From NCBI GenBank assembly GCA_020433785.1, contig JAGRCC010000680.1:1-9174 (forward strand): a stretch of 9,174 bases of DNA, written 5' to 3'. A program made the translations under genes and the position numbers. Origin of the DNA: Anaerolineae bacterium. GTDB lineage: Bacteria > Chloroflexota > Anaerolineae > 4572-78 > J111. The notes beneath the pieces were generated by a model. That model was not told the DNA's origin. It made no database searches and was given only the letters and a program-made list of their open reading frames with translations. Shown piece after piece: positions 1 to 5,220 of this stretch (the stretch's first letter is position 1; each line of letters opens with the position of its first letter).

Positions 1-1619
1 CTGAAACTTTGAAAATCTAAAAATACGACATTGACATTTTGCTCTCGGGCAAATTTGATGCCCCGCATCAGCAGCGAGGTTTTGCCGGTTTGGCGCGGGG
101 CGCGAATGGTGGTGGTGCTGCCCCACTTGATCACCTGATTTTTAAGCTGGGCGTCAACGTCTCGTTCCACATAAAAGCGGTCGCGCAGTTTGACGGCGCC
201 GCCGGGCACGGCTAACTCTTTAAGGGAGCGAGGATCAAAAGCCGGCAGCGGCGGGGGCGATGTTTCCCGGTCGGTGACCAGGCGGCCGTCTTCGGAAATG
301 ATGCGCGTTTGGTTGATGGGGTTGACCCAGGCCGGGATACCCTGGCGTAATTGACCGGAGACCGCTTCAGTAATTTCTTGAACCACCCGGCTGTTGTCGC
401 TGTCATCACCCCAGATGATGTATTGCAGCGGCTCCAAGAAAGCGGCGATACTGTACGGCAGCAGCCCTTCGTAAGCGACACGCACCGGCAAAATGTGCGG
501 GCGGCCCTGCCGCTTGCGATATTCATAGGCGCGGCTGACTTCGGTTTTGACCATTTCGCTGTCGGCCGATGTTTGGGACAGTAACACAATCATGAAATCG
601 CAGATGCGTAGTTGGTAGTCGATCTCTTCCAGCCACGTTTCGCCGGCCCGGATGGACTGATCGATGAAAACGTGGTGACCTTCATGCATGAGCGCTTCGT
701 AAAGATAGGTGGCTAACTGCTGGTCGGGTGAACTGCTGCGTTTGTAGCAGATAAACAGCCGGGCCGGTTTAACTGCCATCGGGCCGGCGGTCATGGTTAG
801 TAACAGCTTGTCGATATCAAACAGCAGTTCTTGAGCCGAAGGATAGCGTTGGACCGGATCTTTAGCCATCGCTTTGGTGACGATGGCCTCGACGGCTTCC
901 GGTAAATCCGGGTCAATTGAGCGTAGCGCCGGCGGCTGCTCGTTGACGTGTTTAAAGACGATGCTCATCGGCGAGTTGCCGTTAAAGGGCAGTGTGCCTG
1001 TAGTTAGCTCATACAGCATTACGCCCAGGGCGTAAACATCGGATTGGGCATTAATTTCCCGGCCGAAACTCTGCTCCGGTGACATGTAATGGGGCGTTCC
1101 AAAAATATCGTTGGTGGCGGTTAAGCGCTCGTCGCTGATGATTTTGGAGATGCCGAAGTCAGCCAGCACCGGCTGATCGTCTCTGGTGAGTAAGACATTG
1201 CCGGGCTTGAGATCGCAGTGAATTACACCCTGACTGTGGGCATAGGCCACTGCTTCGGTGATCATGCGAAACATGCGCAATGCTTCGGGCAGGGGCATGC
1301 GTTGGCCTTGATCATCCAGCCGATCAAGCCGTTGGGCCAGGCTTTCGCCGGGGACAAATTCCATGACCATGTAAAAAGCATCACCCTCCACGTCAAAATC
1401 GTGGACTTGAATAATGCCGGGATGGCGCAGGGCAGCTACAACTTTAGCTTCTCGCTGAAATCGTTCCACAATGTTCGGATCGCTGGCTTTGAAGGTGTGA
1501 ATCAACTTGATGGCAACATCGCGTTCAAGTTTTGGATGGGCCGCCTTATAAATTTCGCCCATCCCACCACGGCCTAATAATTCTTTAACGGGGTATTTTC
1601 CAATTTGGTCAACGCTCAA
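1..1619 (-). CDS. Ser/Thr protein kinase - TIR - AAA-like ATPase fusion (C-terminus cut by window edge)
   Basis: The frame is open from a TTG at 1619 to the left edge, giving 539 visible residues. Residues about 9-270 form a Hanks-type kinase: glycine loop GRGGMG (16-21), VAIK lysine K38, catalytic loop HCDLKPGN (134-141), DFG (154-156), then GTPHYMSPEQ. The usual HRD arginine is Cys135, making it a non-RD kinase. Residues about 286-420 form a TIR domain: it begins ARLFICYKR, has an LLSQTSADSE segment, and Glu360 sits where TIR NADases carry the catalytic Glu. Residues about 480 onward match the AAA-like (AAA_35) ATPase type: PGGAVKLRDRFYVER, then Walker A APRQTGKTS with Lys513. Walker B and the C-terminus lie outside. 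There is no transmembrane segment in the visible part, so it is likely cytosolic. TTG is the only usable start before an in-frame TAG (about 1634-1636); AGGG upstream is a weak ribosome site. Predicted activities are Ser/Thr phosphorylation, possible NAD cleavage or TIR assembly, and ATP-driven switching. Target and trigger are unknown. Domain calls are firm; the biological role is inference. Confidence 0.93.
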   Translation of the reverse strand, partial: MSVDQIGKYPVKELLGRGGMGEIYKAAHPKLERDVAIKLIHTFKASDPNIVERFQREAKVVAALRHPGIIQVHDFDVEGDAFYMVMEFVPGESLAQRLDRLDDQGQRMPLPEALRMFRMITEAVAYAHSQGVIHCDLKPGNVLLTRDDQPVLADFGISKIISDERLTATNDIFGTPHYMSPEQSFGREINAQSDVYALGVMLYELTTGTLPFNGNSPMSIVFKHVNEQPPALRSIDPDLPEAVEAIVTKAMAKDPVQRYPSAQELLFDIDKLLLTMTAGPMAVKPARLFICYKRSSSPDQQLATYLYEALMHEGHHVFIDQSIRAGETWLEEIDYQLRICDFMIVLLSQTSADSEMVKTEVSRAYEYRKRQGRPHILPVRVAYEGLLPYSIAAFLEPLQYIIWGDDSDNSRVVQEITEAVSGQLRQGIPAWVNPINQTRIISEDGRLVTDRETSPPPLPAFDPRSLKELAVPGGAVKLRDRFYVERDVDAQLKNQVIKWGSTTTIRAPRQTGKTSLLMRGIKFAREQNVNVVFLDFQSF

Positions 1620-1652
1620 CTTATTTACCCTACAGGTAGACTATAGTGAGGC

Positions 1653-1732
1653 TTGGTCAGGTGATTAAAATTTCTAACTTTTATTCATTTTAGCACACCT
1701 CTGTAAGGCATACAATCAGGCTATTGGTCAGG
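1653..1732. repeat. 9-bp direct repeats flanking the kinase promoter
   Basis: The plus strand reads TTGGTCAGG at 1653-1661 and again at 1724-1732, 71 bp apart, on either side of the predicted -10/-35 boxes. Repeated short words around a promoter can be regulator sites, but two 9-mers in a 210-bp gap may also be chance. Confidence 0.25.
1687..1715 (-). promoter_or_regulatory. Promoter of the kinase-TIR-AAA gene
   Basis: On the minus strand a -35 box TTGTAT (1715-1710) and a -10 box TAAAAT (1692-1687) are separated by exactly 17 bp, close to the sigma70-type consensus. The start point would be near 1680, leaving a leader of about 60 nt before the TTG start at 1619. This suggests the kinase gene can be transcribed independently of the histidine kinase gene upstream. 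Confidence 0.55.
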
Positions 1733-1830
1733 GGTGCGTCCTACTATTTTCAGGGGAGTAACCATAGAGAGTAATTAAATTATCTAAATTGGGCAAATAT
1801 TCGAGCAATTCAAGAAAAGGGAGGGTGGGC

Positions 1831-3078
1831 TTAAGGCGTGGGCTGGTGTTTCCGAGCTTTTTTACGATTATCAGCCTGGGTTTCTTCCAAAACGGTGGGC
1901 CGGCCGGCCACAGGAAAGGTGACGTGGAACTGGCTTCCCCGCCACAGCTCACTTTCGACCCAGATTTGCCCGCCGTGTAACTCCACTAACGAGCGGGTGA
2001 TGTATAGGCCCAAGCCAGTGCCGTGCTCGCCGGTTAAGTTAGCACTTTCCGCCCGAAAAAAGCGTTTAAATAGCAGCTTTTGATCGTCGTTAGAAATGCC
2101 GACGCCGTTGTCTGTGACTGAAAATCGGATAAATCCTTCTCGCGTGTCCAGATAAGTCTTTAGCTCTATGGCGCCTCGATTGGGGGTGTATTTCATAGCA
2201 TTGCTCAATAAGTTGCTTACAATCTGCGTGGCCCGGGTATAATCGCACAACGCGAACGGCAGGTTGGTTTGAAAATTAAGGGTCAACGTTTGCTGCCTGA
2301 CCTCAATTTGTGGGCGGAATTCGGCTACCACTGCTTCAATCAAGCTGTGGATATTGATCGGCCGCAGGGCTAATTCAATTCGACCGGCTTCAATCCGGGT
2401 CACATCGAGGAGGTTCTTAATGATGGCGATTAACCGGGTAGCACTGCGCTGGACGATATCAAGGGCCTCTTTTTGTTCCTCATTGACCGAGCCGTAGACC
2501 TCGTCTGACAACATTTCGATAAAGCCGGTAATTGAAGAGAGTGGGGTTTGAAGTTCATGGGCGGCCACGGAAATAAAGGTCGATTTGACATCGTCCAATT
2601 GTTGCAATTCGGCATTGGCTCTATTTAATTCGGCGTTGTGGTTGAGCAGTTGATTGCGCAGCGAGTTAAGCTCGTTGCGATGCTGATTTAATAATTGGTG
2701 GACCTGCCCCATCGGCGTTACATCCTGGATCAAAACCGTTAAACCGGTGATTTGGGCCGATGGCTGATGATAAGGCAGAATAACCAGGGACAAGTAAATG
2801 TCAGGTTGATCATTTGGCACTCGATGGAGCCAAAAAAGGTCAAAACGCGGGACTTTGCCTCTGAGAATATCGAAAAGTACCGCTTCATTGCCTTTCAACT
2901 CAGGAATCAGTTCAATCAGGGGTTTGCCCAAGAGTAAAAGAGAATCGCCTTGAAACAAGTGGCCGGCATTGGGGCTGGCATCTAAAATTTTTAAGTCATC
3001 ATCGGTGACAATATAGGCGATTTTATGTTCTTTTACGATAAGTTCGGCAACTGTGGGATCCATCACGCTTTGAACCAA
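1831..3078 (-). CDS. Soluble PAS-domain sensor histidine kinase
   Basis: This 415-residue protein has an N-terminal PAS-like sensor domain (about 10-120), a heptad-rich signalling helix (about 122-165), a HisKA dimerisation domain and a HATPase_c domain. The H box is FISVAAHELQTPLSS with phospho-acceptor His174. The N box is SNLLSNAMKYTP (Asn293), G1 is DNGVGI (323-328), F is LFKRFF, and G2 is GTGLGL (353-358). All catalytic motifs are intact, so it should autophosphorylate and pass phosphate to a response regulator, most plausibly the one at 3832-4560. No membrane segment is visible, so it should sense a cytosolic signal. It ends in a basic tail of unknown role. The start is TTG at 3078, 2 nt after the GTPase stop, with no clear Shine-Dalgarno; translation is probably coupled to the GTPase. 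An in-frame ATG at 3063 (residue 6) is an equally possible start. Confidence 0.95.
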   Translation of the reverse strand: MVQSVMDPTVAELIVKEHKIAYIVTDDDLKILDASPNAGHLFQGDSLLLLGKPLIELIPELKGNEAVLFDILRGKVPRFDLFWLHRVPNDQPDIYLSLVILPYHQPSAQITGLTVLIQDVTPMGQVHQLLNQHRNELNSLRNQLLNHNAELNRANAELQQLDDVKSTFISVAAHELQTPLSSITGFIEMLSDEVYGSVNEEQKEALDIVQRSATRLIAIIKNLLDVTRIEAGRIELALRPINIHSLIEAVVAEFRPQIEVRQQTLTLNFQTNLPFALCDYTRATQIVSNLLSNAMKYTPNRGAIELKTYLDTREGFIRFSVTDNGVGISNDDQKLLFKRFFRAESANLTGEHGTGLGLYITRSLVELHGGQIWVESELWRGSQFHVTFPVAGRPTVLEETQADNRKKARKHQPTP

Positions 3079-3080
3079 AT

Positions 3081-3596
3081 TTAATCTAAAAGTAGACGAG
3101 CCAAATGGCGAAACAACGGCTCGATACCGCTGCCGGATTTGGCACTGGTCAGATAATAGGGCGCGCTAAAGCCAGCGGCAATCTCGGCTACATCCGACGC
3201 TGAACTTTCTTGTTGGCTGATTAAATCGGCCTTATTAGCGGCCACTATAACCTTAGCTTCACGACTGCTTTGCTGCAAATCATCGAGGTAAGTTTGTAAG
3301 TTGAGTAGGGTGTCGGCTCGGGTTAAATCACACACTAAAACCACGCCGGCCGTGCCTCGGATATAACTGGATTTGACCTGATCGAAGCGTTCGCTGCCGG
3401 CCAAATCCCATAACATCATCGTTAAACCGATTAATTGATTGCTTTGAGGCACTTGCATGGTTTTGCGGCTGACCTTAACCCCAATGGAACTGAGGTGTTT
3501 ATCGTCGAAGGTGTTATAGACAAATCGACGAACGAGACTGGTCTTGCCAACTGCAATGTCGCCTAGTAAACAGACCTTCTTGTTGATCGTTGTCAT
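3081..3596 (-). CDS. Rab/Ras-like small GTPase
   Basis: This 171-residue single-domain Ras-superfamily GTPase has all nucleotide-binding boxes. They are G1 GDIAVGKTS (12-20), G3 WDLAG (Asp64-Gly67), G4 NKAD (121-124) and G5 SAK (151-153). Switch I reads SSIGV, with Ser37 where Rab proteins usually have the Mg-coordinating Thr. Directly after DLAG the residue is Ser68, where Ras/Rab proteins have the catalytic Gln (WDTAGQE). Slow intrinsic GTP hydrolysis is therefore expected. There is no C-terminal Cys motif, so no lipid anchor, and no MglB/roadblock partner gene is in the window. It lies between a response regulator and a histidine kinase and ends 2 nt before the kinase start, so it is probably co-expressed with them as a switch. 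The ATG start has AAAAGG (3610-3605) 8 nt upstream. The family is clear; the partner and the output are unknown. Confidence 0.94.
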   Translation of the reverse strand: MTTINKKVCLLGDIAVGKTSLVRRFVYNTFDDKHLSSIGVKVSRKTMQVPQSNQLIGLTMMLWDLAGSERFDQVKSSYIRGTAGVVLVCDLTRADTLLNLQTYLDDLQQSSREAKVIVAANKADLISQQESSASDVAEIAAGFSAPYYLTSAKSGSGIEPLFRHLARLLLD

Positions 3597-3674
3597 GGTG
3601 CAAACCTTTTCGGAGTTAAGGACTGGTGATGGGAGTAACAGGTCGATGGGGCAGTGGGAACTGTACCGACCATT

Positions 3675-3777
3675 TTAGATGAACCCCAGCCAATCGGTTT
3701 TGCGTTCGGTGTGGTCATACCTGGTAAATAGATCGCTAAACTCACTCACCCGGAAGGGGCGCTGGGGATCGTTTCAT
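3675..3777 (-). pseudogene. Possible frameshifted small gene (about 33 codons) between response regulator and GTPase
   Basis: An ATG at 3777 sits 8 nt after a near-perfect Shine-Dalgarno (AGGAGAGG, 3793-3786). As written it encodes only 11 residues (MKRSPAPLPGE) before TGA. If one A of the AAA after ATG is removed (3774-3772), the frame continues as MNDPQRPFRV and then residues including SDLFTRYDHTERKTDWLG to a TAA at 3677-3675. That product is charged and aromatic and looks like real protein. Alternatives are a GTG start at 3749 inside this frame (about 25 residues), a programmed frameshift, a sequencing error in the short A run, or chance. I do not recognise the peptide. It is placed to be co-transcribed with the response regulator and the GTPase. 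Confidence 0.35.
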
Positions 3778-3785
3778 CAGAAAAT

Positions 3786-3793
3786 CCTCTCCT
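3786..3793 (-). promoter_or_regulatory. Strong Shine-Dalgarno before the hidden small ORF
   Basis: AGGAGAGG on the minus strand is the best ribosome-binding match near this gene cluster. It lies 8 nt ahead of an ATG that opens only an 11-codon frame as sequenced. A site this good with no annotated gene after it is the main evidence that something is translated between the response regulator and the GTPase. Confidence 0.5.
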
Positions 3794-3831
3794 GTTCGAT
3801 TTAATTTTAATCCAGCAATTACTTGGTTTTT

Positions 3832-4560
3832 TTAGGCGCCTGCGGGAAAACTGTAACCTGCTCCCCGTTTTGTAACCACGTAGTGCGGTTTAGAGGGATT
3901 TGATTCGATTTTTTGGCGCAGGCGGTGAACGTGAACGCGCAGCACGTCCTCAAATACTTCTTCCATTGGCCATAGGCGGCGGAGCAGGAAATCGGTGGTG
4001 GTGGTTCTACCGGCGTTTCGCATGAGAATATAGAGCAGTTTAGTTTCAAGCGGGGTTAATGAGACAGGTTTGTTATCGGTGATGGCTTGTTGGTGGACAA
4101 AGTCAATGGTGAGATAGTCGTCAATCTGCATCAGACGATCAAGAGCATAGGTGAAATCACCAATACGACGCAAAACACGCCGGACTCTGGCAACTAATTC
4201 TCGAGGGCTAAAGGGTTTGGTCACATAATCCTCGGCAAAATGCTCAAGACCGTGAATAACGGTATCTTCCTGATCAATAGCAGTCAGTAGAATAATGGGT
4301 AGGTCACTGTATTGTTGGATTTGTTTGCAAAATTCAAAGCCGGTCATCCCCGGCATCATAATATCAACGATAGCTAGATGAGGCAAGCCATTTTTTTCAA
4401 TGATCTCCAAAGCTTGTTGGCCAGAGCCGGCTGTAAATACCTCAAAGCCGGCATGATCGAGTCGATCATTAACAAGCCGCAAAAGCGCCGGATCGTCGTC
4501 AACCACTAAGATACGATGCCCGGAGACAATGGCATATTTATCCGTTGAATGGTCCAGCAT
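3832..4560 (-). CDS. OmpR/PhoB-type response regulator
   Basis: This 242-residue two-domain transcription factor has a receiver domain at about 15-130. It carries the acidic pair Asp21/Asp22, the phospho-acceptor Asp66 in IVDIMMPGMTG, Thr93 and Lys115 (VTKPFSPREL). The C-terminal winged-helix DNA-binding domain spans about 145-240: SLTPLETKLLYIL, recognition helix region VLRVHVHRLRQKIE, and wing YVVTKRGAGYSF. Its length is normal for the family. Phosphorylation by a histidine kinase should promote dimerisation and binding to direct-repeat DNA sites. The kinase two genes downstream in the same orientation is the likely partner. The ATG start at 4560 has only a poor Shine-Dalgarno, but a good promoter lies about 36 nt upstream. 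The targets cannot be read from the sequence; autoregulation is possible. Confidence 0.96.
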   Translation of the reverse strand: MLDHSTDKYAIVSGHRILVVDDDPALLRLVNDRLDHAGFEVFTAGSGQQALEIIEKNGLPHLAIVDIMMPGMTGFEFCKQIQQYSDLPIILLTAIDQEDTVIHGLEHFAEDYVTKPFSPRELVARVRRVLRRIGDFTYALDRLMQIDDYLTIDFVHQQAITDNKPVSLTPLETKLLYILMRNAGRTTTTDFLLRRLWPMEEVFEDVLRVHVHRLRQKIESNPSKPHYVVTKRGAGYSFPAGA

Positions 4561-4595
4561 GGTTACCCCGGAGAATGGATGATAGGTCTAATTTA

Positions 4596-4623
4596 ATTAT
4601 ACCACGCTGCCTTTTTTCAACAA
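4596..4623 (-). promoter_or_regulatory. Promoter of the response regulator-GTPase-histidine kinase operon
   Basis: The minus strand has a -35 box TTGTTG (4623-4618), a 16-bp spacer and a perfect -10 box TATAAT (4601-4596). Transcription would start near 4589, giving a leader of about 28 nt. It is the only clear promoter found ahead of the three signalling genes, which supports a shared transcript. Confidence 0.65.
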
Positions 4624-4630
4624 GAGTGCC

Positions 4631-4640
4631 GGCTTAAGCC
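4631..4640. promoter_or_regulatory. Perfect palindrome just upstream of the response regulator promoter
   Basis: GGCTTAAGCC is a perfect 10-bp palindrome ending 8 bp upstream of the -35 box. That is a usual position for an activator site. No known regulator consensus is claimed. Confidence 0.3.
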
Positions 4641-4710
4641 ACAGCAAGTCACGGAAATGGATCGTTTAGGATTAAATGAGACCTAATGACTTAAACAATA
4701 ACTAGTACAT

Positions 4711-4750
4711 AAAATAAAAAGACGCAGAAACATTTAATCTTCGCGTCTTT
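4711..4750 (-). terminator. Intrinsic terminator of the ribbon-helix-helix gene
   Basis: AAAGACGC (4718-4725) and GCGTCTTT (4743-4750) form a perfect 8-bp inverted repeat. On the minus strand the stem is followed by a T-rich run (4720-4711). It lies about 50 nt after the stop of the small gene at 4801-4974 and insulates it from the response regulator operon. Confidence 0.75.
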
Positions 4751-4800
4751 CTGTCGCGTAAGTTGTGTTGGAAGTTTGGTTTTTATAGCTACAAACGGCG

Positions 4801-4974
4801 TTATTTTTTATAACCGGAATAACTTCGCTTATAGCTATCTTTATCTTCATCTTTGCTCATCAACTGCCGGATGAGACTTTTTGCGCCCTCGACAAGACTG
4901 CCTCCCCCGAGGCTTTGAAGCCATTCACGCTCTTGAGCGTGGATTCTGACATCAATGTTGTCCTGCTTGCTCAT
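4801..4974 (-). CDS. Small ribbon-helix-helix (CopG/Arc-like) DNA-binding protein
   Basis: This 57-residue ORF starts at ATG 4974, with the Shine-Dalgarno AGAGAGG 8 nt upstream, and ends at TAA 4803-4801. The pattern fits a ribbon-helix-helix fold: a strand DNIDVRIHAQ, helix A EREWLQSLG, a turn GGGS, and helix B LVEGAKSLIRQLM. A charged, Tyr/Lys-rich tail follows (residues 40-57). Such proteins bind DNA as dimers through the paired strands, often at AT-rich palindromes, and often repress their own gene. Here two perfect TATATA-centred palindromes sit in the promoter (5017-5032 and 5050-5061), which is strong context for autoregulation. No toxin gene is adjacent, since the next gene is a response regulator behind a terminator. 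An antitoxin role is therefore not supported. The family call comes from sequence pattern only. Confidence 0.8.
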   Translation of the reverse strand: MSKQDNIDVRIHAQEREWLQSLGGGSLVEGAKSLIRQLMSKDEDKDSYKRSYSGYKK

Positions 4975-5016
4975 TTTTGTTTCCTCTCTCTAGAGACGAC
5001 AGGTTAATTAGGCCCT

Positions 5017-5032
5017 ATACTATATATAGTAT
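5017..5032. promoter_or_regulatory. Operator-like palindrome at the transcription start
   Basis: ATACTATATATAGTAT is a perfect 16-bp palindrome overlapping the predicted start point of the small gene. Its centre is about 31 bp (three helical turns) from the centre of the palindrome at 5050-5061, which would suit cooperative binding on one DNA face. Confidence 0.6.
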
Positions 5033-5038
5033 GCAACT

Positions 5039-5068
5039 AGTTTATCACACCTATATATAGGATGTCAA
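5039..5068 (-). promoter_or_regulatory. Promoter of the ribbon-helix-helix gene
   Basis: A perfect -35 box TTGACA (5068-5063) is followed after 18 bp by TAAACT (5044-5039), a 4/6 match to the -10 consensus. Initiation would be near 5032, about 58 nt before the ATG. The spacer holds a 12-bp palindrome, so a protein bound there would block RNA polymerase. Confidence 0.6.
5050..5061. promoter_or_regulatory. Operator-like palindrome between -35 and -10
   Basis: CCTATATATAGG is a perfect 12-bp palindrome lying inside the promoter spacer. Its core TATATATA is shared with the palindrome at 5017-5032, as expected for two sites of one repressor. Confidence 0.6.
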
Positions 5069-5116
5069 GATCTTTGTTTGGAAGATAGCCCTCCTCTAGC
5101 TTCACAAACAAACATG

Positions 5117-5129
5117 TGTATATAGTACA
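5117..5129. promoter_or_regulatory. Third, imperfect TATATAG site upstream
   Basis: The plus strand reads about TGTATATAGTACA, with arms TGTA and TACA around a TATAG core. It resembles a weaker version of the two perfect palindromes. It lies about 67 bp upstream of the nearer one, so it could be an auxiliary site. Chance is possible in such AT-rich DNA. Confidence 0.3.
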
Positions 5130-5174
5130 ACGATACTACTTTTTAATGTATTACGCAAAATTTAGTTTAATATT

Positions 5175-5192
5175 AAAAAATTCGTTAGAATT
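5175..5192 (-). terminator. Weak candidate terminator after the membrane-protein operon
   Basis: AATTC-gtta-GAATT forms a 5-bp stem. On the minus strand it is followed directly by a run of T, about 30 nt after the stop of the 812-residue protein. The stem is short and AT-rich, so this is tentative. Nothing else in 5062-5220 looks like a terminator. Confidence 0.3.
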
Positions 5193-5220
5193 ATTACTTT
5201 AACTCCCTACGATTGATGTT

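Noticed and set aside
212..589. Minus-strand open frame of 125 codons within the kinase-TIR region
   Set aside because: It lies inside the TIR/ATPase coding region in another frame and has Arg/Pro/Ser-rich composition typical of a shadow frame.
1218..1577. Plus-strand open frame of 119 codons opposite the kinase domain
   Set aside because: It is antisense to clearly conserved kinase motifs, with no ribosome site and no recognisable domain.
3819..4049. Minus-strand open frame of 76 codons overlapping the response regulator
   Set aside because: It is a shifted frame of the winged-helix domain, which is intact in the main frame.
4801..4974. Toxin-antitoxin module interpretation of the ribbon-helix-helix gene
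   Set aside because: No partner toxin ORF is adjacent. The gene is followed by its own terminator and preceded by an operator region, so a standalone regulator is the simpler reading.
5017..5129. CRISPR-like or phage attachment site interpretation of the TATATA repeats
   Set aside because: The copies are palindromic, of unequal spacing and only partly identical. There is no integrase or cas gene, and the promoter-operator explanation fits their positions.
5104..5154. Minus-strand ATG-started 16-codon frame near 5115
   Set aside because: It has no ribosome site, lies in AT-rich control DNA and overlaps the predicted promoter region.
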